A stretch of DNA of 64,000 nt, taken from positions 19,837 to 83,836 of the forward strand of contig JSYX01000064.1 of assembly GCA_000787465.1 (NCBI GenBank), read 5' to 3'. Source of the stretch: Thermomucor indicae-seudaticae (taxonomy: Eukaryota > Mucoromycota > Mucoromycetes > Mucorales > Lichtheimiaceae). Below, in pieces: positions 1-12,400 of the stretch. Within the stretch, counting starts at the first letter, position 1. Each line of letters starts with the position of its first letter. The notes beneath the pieces are model-generated. The model did no database searches, was not told the origin of the DNA, and saw only the letters and a list, made by a program, of their open reading frames with translations. Position numbers and translations under genes: made by a program.

Positions 1-1
1 A

Positions 2-687
2 TTGTCTGTCTTGCTAGACCAACATCAGCAGCAGGACACCGAGAACGATGAGGATGAGAACATGGCGACTATTATTGCTGGGCTGAGTCTCTTTGAAGAC
101 ATGGCAAAAGATAGAAAGCCTGCGTCCACTGTCATCAAAGAGAATCATTCCAAACAACAACAACAACAACAGCAGCAGCAGCGACAGCAGACGGATTACT
201 ACTTTTATCAGGCGTCAGACGGTCAGCACGTTTTTCTGGATTCGCATGATATACGTATCTTGCGTCACGAATACGGTGAATACTATCAATTTCCTCGGCA
301 AATTGAAGCAATTGTAACAAAGGTGGAGCAAACTATCTTGACAAAGGTATGGGAAGGAAAGAACGTCTATAATATAGTTAAGTGTTCAAACGAAACTATT
401 AGCCATTACGAAAGCGGTTAAAGTACCTCGGACATTTACCGATAGGGAGCACCATCACATTCATACAAATGGATTTAAAGGGTATCGTTTCCGCTGATAC
501 TCTTAATGCGTTTGCTGCTCCTCATCCTGAAAAGGAAGAGGAGGAAGAGGAAGAGGTGGAGGAAGAAGTCGACATTATAGAATCATTCTCTCATACTGAA
601 GACGATGATGACGACTGGGTCTTTGACCATACAGACATTATTATCAGCAACAAGCGTTTGGTGAAACAGCGACAAGGCAGACGATAA
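2..687 (+). CDS. RNF10/Mag2-like RING E3 ligase, C-terminal part (5' end outside window)
   Basis: This is the 3' end of a gene that starts before the window. Two exons, 2..346 and 403..687, join in phase across a GT-AG intron (347..402). After a polyQ run (about residues 51-60) comes the block YYFYQASDGQHVFLDSHDIR, then a motif ending KYLGHLPIG across the splice. From memory this matches the conserved region downstream of the RING finger in RNF10 (yeast Mag2), an E3 that monoubiquitinates 40S ribosomal proteins on stalled ribosomes. The C-terminus is acidic (E and D runs) and ends in basic residues. The RING itself is not in view, so activity cannot be judged. Joining the exons restores the family motif, which supports the intron. 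Confidence 0.8.
347..402 (+). other. Intron of the RNF10-like gene
   Basis: The GT-AG intron starts GTATGG and ends ATTAG. Removing it joins a phase-0 codon pair and yields the family motif RKRLKYLGHLPIG. Confidence 0.75.
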
Positions 688-3090
688 AACCATATACCCA
701 TTGTACAGTAATGTTATCGTAAATGCTTCTTTTTTTTACTGTTTAATAATTAAGAGAATCATGCTAAGTCTCGTCTGCTGCTGATGGCGACGTTTTCTTC
801 AACGCCTCTCTTGCTTTCTGTGTTGTTGGAGCAAGCTGCGTCAAGCATATAAAAAGTATCAAACAGCCTTTTTGTCCCATAATTTCTCCCATCTTTCTTG
901 AGAACATTAGCAAAATGCCGTCACCGAGAACACAAACATCCCTCGCAAACGCACTTTCACCCGAGAGCACGCAGTGAGATTTACGGGATGAGAGAAGGGC
1001 TACGGTGCAAGTGCTGAACAAACAGGACTTGCGCGATCGATAACACGAATCGAGAAAACTGGGACTATGCGACGTTCTGGAAGACTGCGAGACGCACTGC
1101 TCGTCTCATATTCGCTGCGAACTCTCTACGCTGCCGCCACCGTGACACTCGATTGTTTCAACGATATTTCCAGGGCTCCAAAGGGAAAACGAGATAACAC
1201 AGCTGAGACATGCCATATACAAAATCACATGGATCGGGTCCTTTAGCGTTCACAAGACCCAGTTTTCCCTCACTGGTAATCCATTTATTCGAATCAAGTA
1301 TACACATTCGCAATGAGAAGACCAGACCCCTCGTCGCAAGATACACGACGTCTATGTACCAAAAAATGAAATAAGAACGCCTCAACCAATCCACATGTTA
1401 ACTCTTTCAGATATCATAGACTGCATTAAAAAGATGACACGTATCAGCTTAAACGTCCTTCTTGACGACCACACTGCTCATTTATGAATCTATGAAAGCC
1501 CAGTACGACAGTGTATTGATTCTGAACTCTCTGCAACATAAGAGCGGTTAATAGGTCCCCCAGCACTCCTAGACTGTCACGACTGTCAAGTATGATGGTG
1601 GTTTTACTGCTTCTGGTGTCGCCCCTTTGCGTTATTGACGGCAACATGGGACAACGTGAGCATCTTTTCCCGGATCCTTCTGTCCGTACCTTGGGGAGCT
1701 TACCCAAGGCGGCCACGGAACGCTCCCGCTAACACTTTCACCAATGATCCACCACCTGACGAGATTGCTTTGGAAACGGAAATTGATGATTTACAAGCGA
1801 AGACGAGGCTGCCAACTATTCACTTCGAGCGGAAGTCTGCTTGATCCAAGCCAAGATCAAGAGAAGATGGTTGGCGCATGAATGCCAGAAAGCCGGCCCG
1901 AATCCGAAAGCGACATATTCGAAGATGCATTGGAAGAGCTCACATTAAGGTTCCACGAGTTTTTATATGTCATCATACGATGCCTCAGTTGTTGAAGGTT
2001 TATGCAAATGATTAAAGTCCTATTACAAACTGGTTTGCCCTTCGTGATAAGCTAGGACAGAGTTAAGAATAATGACAAAAGGGGCGGGCAAAGAACTGGG
2101 ACAGGGGGGATTGTGCAGCCACCAACGTAAAGTTGGATGAAAATGGTCAAGACATCTTGAGATTTATTGTATGAACCAGAAACACAGTGATGTTTTACGG
2201 CAAGCACTCTTTTGACCCAGATCCCCGATGCCTAACGTCAGTTGAGCTTGTGGGCGACCTAGGATCTCCGAGTCCGGACAGGATATTCTAAGCCCCGTCT
2301 CATCCTGAGCGTATTGCATCTTTTGAGGGCTTTGCTTGAGAAGAACTTGTTTCGATTATACTGTCGAGCGCAATCTTAGACTTCCGTAGCAGCTTCATAT
2401 GATCAGCTTGATATTTCATTTCGCGCACCGCCAATGCAGGACTCAAAGTTGACTGCGTCACATACCTTTTCCAAAGGAACAGCCTAGTCCTAAGCCGACG
2501 TTCTCGCGAAGGACCCTGCTGCTATTCCCTCAGAGCAGCCGTAATCGTCGCGTTTTCCTGCTATGAAATCATCATATATCGAGTCTTTCCTGTAAAGGAC
2601 AATTAGCGCCTATCTCGAAAGATATACATGTTATTTATAGGGCTCACCGTTTAGGCTGAAAGACAGAATCACTGAAAATTGCCTCGAAATGAGGAGCCCA
2701 TAGCTTTTAAATTCGTCATGCCTCTCGTGAATGCTTACGTGGATCGTGCATTGTCAGACAAGCATTGAGTTCCACGCTGTCTCACTTTCCTCAAGATCTC
2801 TTCATTCTTCGTCCTTCATTACGCCGGTCTTCGGAGGCATTCCGAACCTCAGCGAAAACTGTTCCTCAGCATATAATAACATCTGTACAATTCCTCTTCT
2901 GATTGCGCAATGCGAAGTGGATGAATCAGCGCACGAGGAAAAACTTTATGTCTCCTTGCCCGGAAAGCGGTTATGTAAGAAATTGGTTGCGTTTACGGGG
3001 AAAAGGAAACGGTGACTCATCGAATCCATAAAATTCGCCCAATTTTGTGGCCAATGCCAAATCCTTCCTTCGTTGTGCGACTTTGACAAT
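688..3090. other. Gene-poor interval, 2.4 kb
   Basis: No gene can be supported here. Short open frames exist on the minus strand (764..1021, 85 aa, ending in a basic then acidic tail; 1158..1394, 78 aa) and on the plus strand (1635..1844; 2731..3015, 94 aa with a KRKR end). None has a motif I recognise. Reading 1630-2550 on the plus strand gives protein-like stretches interrupted by stops, which looks like a decayed coding or repeat sequence. Confidence 0.4.
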
Positions 3091-4542
3091 ATGTGCCGTC
3101 TTTTGCTGTACAAGGGCAAAAAGCCGATCTTGATGGCTCATGCAAGTAGATTTTGGGAATCTGTATACAGCCTGTCCTCGACCTAGACTTATTCAAAAAA
3201 CACGCATCCAGCTGTTGACCAATCCAGCACATTCCATAATTAATCAGTCATTCGATTCACGGTTACGCATTGATCACCGGCGACCCCTGAACGGTAAGTC
3301 GTCTCGGGGGAAAAACTGTGTCAGCTTACACCAACCGAGTATGTCATAGGTGATGGATTTGGCGTGGGTTGGTATGATGCCGAACCCGATAGTAATAAGG
3401 AAAGCGGTCGGCCGACGACACCCTGCATATTCACGTCGGTGACACCTGCATGGAGCAATGCCAATCTTGTCCGCTTAGCAGAAAAGATCAAGAGTCCCCT
3501 TTTATTTGCCCATGTTCGAGCGAGCACTTCGGGTGCCGTGACAGAAGCCAACTGTCATCCATGGAAGCAAGTTTCGGGCTTTTTGATCGGTTACCTGGAT
3601 CCGGAAAGAAAACTGATTTTTCTTTTTTGTATAGTTACGGTCGGATCATGTGGATGCATAATGGTGGCATTGCCCAATTTGACAAAGTAATGACGCCATC
3701 GAACACAGTCCCCCCTTTTCTATGTACAAAAGTCTTATTATTTCTTTAGATCAAACGCAAGCTCCAAAATGCCTTACCAGAAGAGCTGTTTCTCTTTGTT
3801 CAGGGCAACACTGATTCAGAATGGGCCTTTGCTCTGTTTTTGAGCTTTGTAAGTATTTGGTTAGGTTATCATCCTTTCCTAAAATGGCTTCGACTTATAA
3901 CAAAAGGAAAGCTGGCCAATCCCAAAGCGGATAAATTTGAGCATAGAGAATTGAAGGATGCCATGCTCAAGACGATTGCTCAACTCAATACGTGGGCAGA
4001 AGAAGCTGGCATAACAGAGGCAAGCGCTGAATGGACAAAGCTGGACATCCGGAATCCAAAGCTTATAATCTAGTAGCCGTCGCTCCTGAATTTTGCGGTA
4101 ACAGACGGAGAATCTGTAGTATGTGTGCGATACATCAGCAGTAAAACAGAAGAGGCTGCGTCCCTGTACTTTTCTTCTGGTACAAGATTTGAATGTTGCC
4201 GACCAGGACATTATCGTATGGTGAAAGCAGACCGACGCGAGGATATGGTCGTCGTTGCAAGTGGTAAGAAGACAAGAAGGTGATCTAGGGACATATGAGA
4301 CTGATTTATGAGTAGAACCGTTAACGTTCGAAAAGGCTGACTGGTTGACGATACCAACCAATACAGTGATGATCATAACACCTAAACTGAACGTGCTACT
4401 TCAACCGATCAAGGATCAGTTTTATGCGGACGAGCGCGGATTGGAAGTTAAAGTGGGCGAGGATGATAAAGTAGCAAGGATACCCGAGCCAAGAGCACAG
4501 GCGTTGGCTCACCGTGCGCAGTTGACGTGCCTAGGACATTGA
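3091..4542 (+). CDS. DUG3: Class II glutamine amidotransferase, Dug3 type (glutathione degradation)
   Basis: Exons: 3091..3141, 3212..3293, 3350..3566, 3635..3686, 3750..3848, 3912..4019, 4077..4263, 4316..4542 (340 aa). The start is fixed by MCR: Cys2 is the Ntn-hydrolase nucleophile of class II glutamine amidotransferases once Met is removed. Family blocks appear in order: PAHSIINQSFDSRLR, DGFGVGWY, PCIFTSVTPAW, IKSPLLFAHVRAST, CHPW then YGRIMWMHNGGIA, and GNTDSEWAFALFLS. In yeast, Dug3 with Dug2 forms a cytosolic complex that starts degradation of glutathione without gamma-glutamyl transpeptidase. Three of the seven introns (3142..3211, 3567..3634, 4020..4076) fit only GC-AG ends; GT alternatives break the frame or the motif. 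The GATase family is certain; the Dug3 subfamily is very likely. Confidence 0.92.
3142..3211 (+). other. GC-AG intron 1 of DUG3
   Basis: The donor is CAT|GCAAGT and the acceptor ATCCAG|CTG. The only nearby GT (GCAA|GTAG) would leave the wrong phase for the next exon, LLTNPAHS. Intron length is 70 bp. Confidence 0.75.
3567..3634 (+). other. GC-AG intron 3 of DUG3
   Basis: The donor is GGAA|GCAAGT and the acceptor GTATAG|T. Splicing gives CHPW-N-YGRIMWMHNGG. A GT donor four bases further on breaks the frame. Intron length is 68 bp. Confidence 0.75.
4020..4076 (+). other. GC-AG intron 6 of DUG3
   Basis: The donor is GAG|GCAAGC and the acceptor TAGTAG|CCG. Splicing gives EAGITE-PSLLNFAVTDG, as expected for the family. 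Intron length is 57 bp. Confidence 0.7.
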
Positions 4543-5447
4543 ACAACTCTCCCTTCATGGTCAAATACCTCCCTTTGCAAGTATCCTCCTTAAAGCATTT
4601 GGTATTAGACACTATCCCGATTAATGAACAACAGCATTTCTCTCCTCTCCTCAAGTGTGGCAATATACCATTCTCTTGTGCAATTCTCCTAATCCTTAAA
4701 GAGCAAATCATGTGTCGACTGCGCCAAACGTCAGTGTGGAGCTATTAATGGCTGTTTTACCAAGCCACGTGAAGGTGTACGCAAACTTTTTAAAACTTTG
4801 TGGCCATATTTGCTTGTTCGTATTTTAAACTTGTGCAATGAAATTTGGAATCTCTGATCGTCTTCAATGTAAAATATGCATGCGTTTAATGGCCAAAATA
4901 AACGGATTTGGCGGAGTTCAGCCATCGGCAGAATGTAATTAACACAAGAATTCTGGAGACTGCTCCAAGTGCTACTGTGGAGGAACGCCAGGGATGGATC
5001 CGACATTCCGAGACATTCTGGCAAAGATGTCTTGTAGAGAGGATGGGCACCTTGATTAATGTGTCTCATTCAACACCCTTTGTCTCAAACTGCCTTTCAT
5101 TTTGTCTCAATGAGCCATCCCTTTCGTATCGCGAGATTGTCTCAGTTTGTCCTGGGCAAATTTCGCTACAGTCTAAAATGCTTTGCCAAGAAGGTCTCAG
5201 GACTCTTTTTCTCAAATGATTCTTTAATCCGTCCCAAAATTAACCCGCGTTTAACTGTAAAAGTAACTAAGCGCGGGACAAAAATAGGGATCGACGGGTC
5301 GCACAAGAAAAAAGATGTTCCACAGGTCTCGACCCACAAAAATAGTCCACCTTTCTTTCCCTTCTTCCTGGTCGATCCCTTCTTCCTCTTTCTCTTTCGC
5401 TCTTTTTCTCTGTCTCCTTTCACTCCTTCTCCTTCTTCTTGTACATC
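4543..5447. other. Intergenic, upstream of the Anp1/Mnn9-like gene
   Basis: No supported gene. Small open frames (4731..5069 minus; 4908..5219 plus) have no recognisable motif. Four copies of TGTCTCA lie at 5062, 5081, 5104 and 5139. A strongly CT-rich stretch (about 5340-5440) runs up to the start codon of the next gene, as is common in fungal promoters and leaders. Confidence 0.4.
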
Positions 5448-6656
5448 ATGACTAGCCTGTCGACCGAAAAGCCCGCACTGCATATCCCACTTCGAGGCAA
5501 CAAGCGCTTCAGTTTAATATTACTGGGCATCGTGTCCTTTATTGTTCTTTCACTGTACACGTTTTCTCGAGCGACCTTCAGTCTCGGCGGCTGTGGACGG
5601 ACCATCCGGAGCTTCAACGAGGCGGTTGCCTTTTCGTCGCCGTCGGAGCAGCAACAGCAGCAAGCGACCTTTGTGAATCTGAATGAGCTGGAAGCAACAG
5701 CGAATGCCAAGGAGAAACAGGAGCATGTCCTTATCCTGACTCCGCTCAAGAATGCCGCTGCTTATTTGCCGCGTTACTTTGAGCTCATTGACCGAATGAC
5801 GTATCCAAAGCACCTTATCTCGATTGCCTTCTTAGTCTCCGATACAAGCGATAACACTGTCGAGATACTCAAGGAACAGGCCAATGTCTTTCTGAACCGC
5901 CCCGAGGACCGGTACCATCACATTGCGATTTACGAAAAGGACTTCAACTTTGAACTGCCCGAGGACAAGCGCCACACGTTCGAGTTGCAGCCGCTTCGAC
6001 GGTCGTATATGGCTCGGTCTCGTAACTATTTGCTGACGGCTGCACTGCGTGACGAACATGCTTGGGTGCTTTGGCTCGATGTGGACTTGGTGGAGTACCC
6101 TCCGACGATCCTGGAGGATCTGATGAGCGTGGACGTGGATGTCGTGGTGCCCAACTGTCTCCGGGAAACGGAAGATGGCTCGTTCTGGGGCTACGATAAG
6201 AATAATTGGCAAGAAACGGAACAATCTCTGGCCATGCAAAAGGACTTGGATCCCGTAAGTCTTGAAAAATCTGACAACGTTTTTATGTGCAGGATGAGTA
6301 ATAGCTTTCGCTTTAGGATTATGTCTTGTTGGAAGGTTATTACGAATTCTTGACGAATCGCGCACTGATGGTGGATATGCCGACCCATCTCGGAAAGCTC
6401 AACAAGGTGCCTTTGGACGGTGTGGTAAGTGGAAGGTCTTGTTGTATTTCCCCATTGATGATCATTGAATAAGGCTTGTCAGGGCGCCACTTTTACTCTG
6501 GTAAAGTCCCAAGTTCACCGCGAAGGTGCCAACTTCCCGCCATACGTCTTCCAGCATCAAGTGGAAACCGAAGGTTTCGCAAAGATGGCAAAGGCAATGG
6601 GTTTCGGTGTATATGGCTTGCCTGGCTATCTCATTTACCACGTCATGAACCACTAG
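5448..6656 (+). CDS. Anp1/Mnn9/Van1 family mannosyltransferase (GT62), Golgi mannan polymerase subunit
   Basis: Exons: 5448..6254, 6317..6424, 6483..6656, GT-AG introns, all in phase (362 aa). I place the start at ATG 5448, since the open frame upstream adds only a TTG codon. It is a type II membrane protein: a short basic N-terminus, then a hydrophobic anchor at about residues 25-42, a stem with a Q run, and the catalytic domain. Family features are HVLILTPLKNA, SRNYLLTAAL, and the Asp motif WVLWLDVDLVEYPP, which sits where the family has its DxD-type nucleotide-sugar/Mn site. The last exon carries HREGANFPPYVFQHQVETEG, a conserved family block. In yeast these proteins form the cis-Golgi M-Pol complexes that extend the alpha-1,6-mannose backbone of N-glycans. 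Which of ANP1, MNN9 or VAN1 it corresponds to cannot be told. Confidence 0.93.
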
Positions 6657-7143
6657 AATCCGCTGTTCCTCCTCCTCTCCCAATTTCCCATCTTTCTCTC
6701 TGTTTGCATTTCTTTCATCTTTTTTGCATTCACAACCCAGTGTTTATTTACCTTTGTAATAGAATCCAAGTATCTAGTCATTATAATATACGATAATGCC
6801 GCACTTGACTTGATTTGTCATGTAGATCTCTCTATCCTTTGTGTACCCTTACACAACAGACAATATAAAGCAGACAAGAACGTGTCCCTGGAAACTCTAA
6901 ATTCTGTTTTTTGTATTCAGATAGAATGCAGAATGCCCAGTCTACGTGAAATAATAATGAAGAGCAATGTGTAATGATGAGTGAGTGGGATGAAGGATGT
7001 GCGTTGTAAGAAGGTAGGGGGATATGTATCATGTATGTGTGTGCAAAAGGGGGAGAAAAGAGAAAGAGAGAGAGGGAAGGAACGAGTGCGTGGAAGTGTG
7101 AGATATGTGTGTACGTAAAGACATGATAATAATGGAAAAGCTT
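6657..7143. other. Tail-to-tail intergenic between Anp1-like gene and GPD1
   Basis: The two genes converge here. The sequence is CT-rich after the first stop codon, becomes AT-rich, and then GA-rich (about 7045-7080) before the GPD1 stop. No gene seen. Confidence 0.5.
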
Positions 7144-8233
7144 TTAGATATCACGGACGATGGCTTCGCAATCCAGACCATCATAAATGATTCGATAGAC
7201 GACATTGAACAAGGGAAACTCTTCAACCAAGTTTCTTGCCGTCAAGAATTCGTGGACTTCTCGTGCAGTCAAGGTACCTTGGAGTTTCTGTCCATTCAAA
7301 AGCTCCGCCTCCAATTGCTCAATCGGTTTGCGAGTCTTGGCGAATGCTTCAGCGACTTTGCGGTTACGGCCTGCGGTGCAAGTCGTGATCAGATCGGCTA
7401 CACCGCACGACTCGAAAAAGGTCTCGGTCTGAACCCGGTCACCAAAGAACATCTGGCCAAACTTGCGCATCTCCATCAGTCCCCGTCGAATGATTGCTGC
7501 CTTGGTGTTGCTGCCGTAGCCCAGACCATCCGACAACCCGGCACCGACTGCCACCACATTCTTCAACGCACCACACAGCTGGACACCCACGTGATCCTGG
7601 ACAACATTGACACGGAAGTAGGGCGTGTCGAACAGTTTGTGGAACACCGCGCCGTCCGCCAGGTTGGTGCAGCCCACCGTCGACTCGCAAAACTTTTCAC
7701 GTGCGACCTCATCCGCAATGTTGGCTCCACTCAGCGCAGCGCAAGGGATATCGAGGACACGTGAGATCTCTTCCGAGAATAGGCGGGTGCCTGACGATGT
7801 AATCTCGAGACCCTTGATGAGTGAGATCGCTCGAGCGCCCGGTGCCAAATGACCCTTCATCTTCTCGCAAACGCCGCGGACAAATTGGTGAGGCAGGACA
7901 AAGACGACCAACGTCGCATCTTTACAGGCTTCGACCACGTCTGGAATAGCGACCACGTTCTCGGGTAACTTTACGCCAGGCAAGTATTTCACGTTTTCGT
8001 GTTGCGTGTTGATGATGTCCGTCAGCTTTTGACCGTTGATTTGCTCTTCAAACACCCATTGACGCACGGTCCTGGAAAACAAGGTGTTGTGTCGCACTGT
8101 GTTCTCGCCGATTATCTTGGCAATAGCAGAACCCCTATCGATCCCCACTCAATACTTTTTGTCTCTCTCTCTCTCTCTTATACAGTCCCATGACATACCA
8201 GTTACCGGAACCAATAATGCAGACGTTTTCCAT
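7144..8233 (-). CDS. GPD1: NAD+-dependent glycerol-3-phosphate dehydrogenase
   Basis: Minus-strand exons 8199..8233 and 7144..8134 (341 aa) flank a GT-AG intron (8135..8198) that carries a CT microsatellite. Splicing restores the Rossmann motif GSGNWGSAIAK, which is split between the exons. Other family blocks are FVLPHQF, SLIKGLE, LSGANIADEVA, the catalytic region GALKNVVAVGAGL with its Lys, and GSNTKAAIIRRG. The enzyme reduces dihydroxyacetone phosphate to glycerol-3-phosphate with NADH, feeding glycerol (osmolyte) and glycerolipid synthesis. Length is near that of family members without a long targeting extension, so a cytosolic form is likely. It shares a 1.2-kb divergent upstream region with NUP192. 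Confidence 0.97.
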
Positions 8234-9406
8234 GACGACGAAGACCAAAAAATAAAGCCAGATGTATAGATAACCTAAAAAAAAGAGATAACCGTGCTCC
8301 TGTCCTTTTATATCAAACGGAGAGCGGAATTTGGCCTTAGTCAAAAACCTGTGCCCTGAGCTGTCTGCACTTTAAAAAAATTTTTTTCCCGGTCGTTTTC
8401 ATGTGGATCCCATTATCAATGAACGGATCGTTAAGTTTCAAGTGTGCTAAGAGCGGAGCGGCCGATGAATGGACAGTATTTGGATGATGTATTTATCAAG
8501 GGCCCCATCATCTGCATTTTAAAAAACATACGCTAAAAAAAACTCAAATGTCCATAAGCGTATCCCGCTCTTGTTATCTATTTTTCTCTTAAAGAACACT
8601 TTATCATAGCAACAGGAAATCACGTAATCAAGGTTTTACATATTACCTCCCAAAAATGGATATCAATCTATCTTTTTTGTTGTCTCTTACCTCGATCACG
8701 GGAAAAATCTGGAATACGTGGCAAATCCTCAGAAAAAAACGTTGACGTAAATGTTAAATGTCCGAGCACGGGTTCCTTGGGGGGATCCAATCTTTTTGAT
8801 CTGTTATTAATTGCGTAAGGCCCCAACGTCAGTACAGTTATGACGGATCCCTTTTTCCTCGACCAATCGCCGCTTGAGCAGAAAATACAGGTCGTACACT
8901 TGGTATTGCCTGTAAATTTTTCTTATCATGACAAGTTAAAAGCGCATCAGCCGCATCACATGTCGAAACGGCATAGGTTGGCACTCAGCGTCCGTTGAAG
9001 CGGTAAAGACTTTGACCGAAACCATCATGCCTCACATATACATGTGATGCTTCTGTGCTCTAAAGAATTTCCACCTTACAAGGTACAAAGAAAGATGATA
9101 TGTCCTTTGAACATGTACATGAAGCTTAGTTACGTTGTCGTTTTAAGTATTGATCGGACGTCTTGCTGTACATACGCCAAAATTATAATGATATAATGAG
9201 TGCCGAAGCTCTTCTTTAAAACGGCTAAACCTGGCTTTTGGAAATGCTACGCGAATCAGGCACAATGCTAACAGCAACAACCTGTCACGCTGAGGTTGAA
9301 TTTCACCAAAAACAAGAGAGGAGGACCGCGTCTTGTTGAGTGTCCTGCTGCGTGTCCTTCATTTTCAACTCGTCCAAGTTTGGTTTTCGGTAGCATTCCA
9401 ATCAAA
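8234..9406. promoter_or_regulatory. Divergent intergenic region between GPD1 and NUP192
   Basis: This 1.2-kb stretch has no credible ORF and must hold both upstream regions. It has several A and T runs and GGGG/CCCC-type boxes (for example near 8778 and 8820). I cannot assign individual sites. Confidence 0.45.
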
Positions 9407-12400
9407 ATGGCACCGCAACCGGACCCTCTGGATGAGCGATTCGCTGGGTAAGTTCCTTGGGTGTCATACTGCGCGATGATATCGGCTGACCTTGGCGTCA
9501 AAGCACGTTTCGCAAGTTATTCGACACGTTAGAGAGAGGAGGCGATCAATGTTCAATAGAGCGACTACAGACACTACTTGAAGAAAAAAGCAAAAACTTG
9601 ACACTCGGATTAGAATCGTTCAGCAAACCATCCAGTCAATCACGCAGCAAAGTCACCGCCGGAACGAGCGTGTCCATCGATGGCAAGACGATCAACCTGA
9701 CGCAAGCAGAGAAGGACTTTGTCCTGAAGCTCTCTGATTTTTTTCAACTCAATGAGCTCCTCTGCGTCTCGCTTTGGGTGGCATTCAAAGCTGATCAGCA
9801 ATGGAAGCTGAGCGACGACAAGGACTATAAGCTCAGTGAAGACGAATCGCTCCTCATGCGCGTAATGACGTTTTATTACGAGGATCGCTTGGCACTGCTG
9901 CAATGCATTGCCTCACTGTTGCGCATTCATCTGGACCCCGATCACGTCTACCACTCGATCGCGCAAGACGTCGTCAGACGCATCCTGAAAAACGAATTCT
10001 TCGGACGCATCTTGGAGCAGCTCAAGTCACTCACTCGCCAGCAAGTGCCACCTCAGTATTACAGCCCGGTAACTCTCGCGACAGTCTGGGCGAAGCAGAA
10101 CCTGAGAGAGCAAAAGAGTCTGCTGGAAGTGCTGTTCCTGGCTCACGTCTATTCACCTTGCCCGGCAAAACGCGCACTTGACCTCATCCAAGAGTTTGAG
10201 GCGACGAGCTTCGGTCAGCATCAGGAATTTGGATATGTTCTCGATGTCGAGGGTGGAAAGTTACGCGATCAAGTGACACATCTGTGCATTGTGCTCTCTG
10301 TGCAGGCGCTCAATCTCTCAGGCATCCAGGACACCCTAGCTTCACGGCCGACAGGAGAACGGTTGCAGGATTCTCCCGATATCATCGTGAAAATAAGCCA
10401 AATCGCGTTATTCTTGGGTGACCGTCCTGAACACTCGGTGTTTCTTTTAGGATGGTCTTACTTTCTGAGCGTGATGGATGATTTGCTCGCCAGCGTGTCG
10501 AGTCTGACGGCTTACAATGACGTCCGAAAGTTTATTGACGGCGAACTAGAGATTTCCGAATCACACTTACTCACGGATCGGCCTTCTGCGCGTGGAATGA
10601 ATGTAATCTCACAACCATCCATCTCGTACACAGAACAAGTCTACAGAGCATTAGCAGGAAGAGCACTGAAGCTGAACGTTTTCGGATATATGAACGAGAT
10701 TCTCGAAAGTCAGATATGTCGGGAGGACGACCCGAATGACTCCGGTTACCGTTTTGTTCTCAAAGGTCTGCTAAGTGCCTTCTTGTCAACAATTCAACCC
10801 TACTTTTTGCCCGTCGACAGTTATATCGGCCTGGTGGATTGCGTTTGCACTTTATTTGACAATCAACCGGCTCTGTGTTTGGAGTTTTGGAAGAAGGACT
10901 TTGAGAATGAGGACCTGTCGACACTGCTCAATACTGCTCGTGGACGGTTCCCCGTGTCATTTGTCGATTTTACTAGATTGCTCGCGTCGCTGTCCGGTTC
11001 GAAGAGTGAGGACAGGCTTGTGGAAGAGCCAGCTGCATGTGTATTTGAATATGTGAAATTGTTACCAAGTTTGACGGTCATGGTCAAGGATACCATCAAC
11101 CTTCAGCTGCGTGAAGAAGAGGACGGCACAATCGTATATGCTAACGAGCCAATCCGAGTTATTGAAGATTCCGGGATTGTCAGTGGATTTGTCATTCCGT
11201 CCGGCACTATAGGCTTACTGGTGTCAAAACCTGACGAGAAACGTGTTGTGCAGTGGAGGACAGAATATTCAGGTTGGCGTTTGCTTGTGGGAGTGCTTGC
11301 ACGCTTTGTCGATCGCAGCAAACAGTCTAACACGACTGATGTTGAGGATCTGGATGGCGAATTAAGCGGAAACGGTCAAGAGGCCGTGAACAGTATCTTG
11401 GAGTTGATACAGAAACTGATGCATGCTAGACCAACACTGGTGCGGGCATTGGTGGAGCATGTTGATGAGACCTGTCGAAGAATACCCAGAGAAGAGTCAG
11501 AACCACCTTTATTGGTTGCCCTGATCTGCGAAGTCCTTACATATTGCAGCACCATTGAGCAATGTCCAGTGGAAACGATCACGCATACTTTACGCTGTTT
11601 GACATCATTACTGCCATATTATCGCGAAGAAATCTGGGCATATTTGAAGACTGCGCCTATTTTACCTCGACCGAACCCTGGACATCCCATTGCATCACGC
11701 TTCCCCTCAAGCTCTTCCGTGCTTACCGATCCTGCGCGCCAGATTCATCATATTGTTTCGGAAGTCGAATGCAGGACTGGGAAGTACAGCTTGCTTTTAG
11801 CATTTCTCAACCTCGTAACGGCCTTGGTTCGGGATGTTCAGCGTCATTGGTGGATAGATGGTCAGCCAGGAAGTTTCGGGATGCTCAAGAACGACCGCGA
11901 GTATCAAATCGAGACATTGTATCTCTGTTTGCATTATCTGATGCTGGACGTCTTTCCAACCTACGCGACCTGGCGATACAAACATTTGTCGGAACGGTTC
12001 CTGATTGGGTCGAAAGTGCTAGCGATCTTCATTGAAATAGCGCAGTATTTCAAAGAAGGATCTGGTACTGGTGCCAGGAAACAAGGGCTGTCATTGGGCA
12101 AACTGCGCGAAGACCTGTTGAAGAACTTCCTGTATGACGGCGGTATATACCATGTGGCTCCACTGCTGGATGCGGCTACGGAGGGGGCAGGAATTGCCAG
12201 CAGTCTTTATCGAAACAACCGGCCAAAAGAAGCATTGTATGCTGAGAGGTCGACACAGCTTACATTGGTGTTTATCAAGCTGCTATTGCAACATCAATTG
12301 GAAGCTATCAATACAGGCAAAGCATCATGCGAAAGTGCACTGGAACGCTTAATGCTGGAAAGAGCGGCTGATGAGATGCGTCCAGATTTTCTTTTGCGGC

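Noticed and set aside
764..1021. 85-aa minus-strand ORF ending KAREALKKTSPSAADET
   Set aside because: The tail looks protein-like and an acceptor-like CAG precedes it, but I could not build upstream exons or recognise a family, so it is only mentioned in the interval entry.
5166..5483. 105-aa minus-strand ORF rich in Lys
   Set aside because: Composition artefact of the CT-rich leader before the Anp1/Mnn9-like start codon.
7105..7764. 219-aa plus-strand ORF
   Set aside because: Antisense shadow of the GPD1 coding exon, which has full family motifs on the minus strand.
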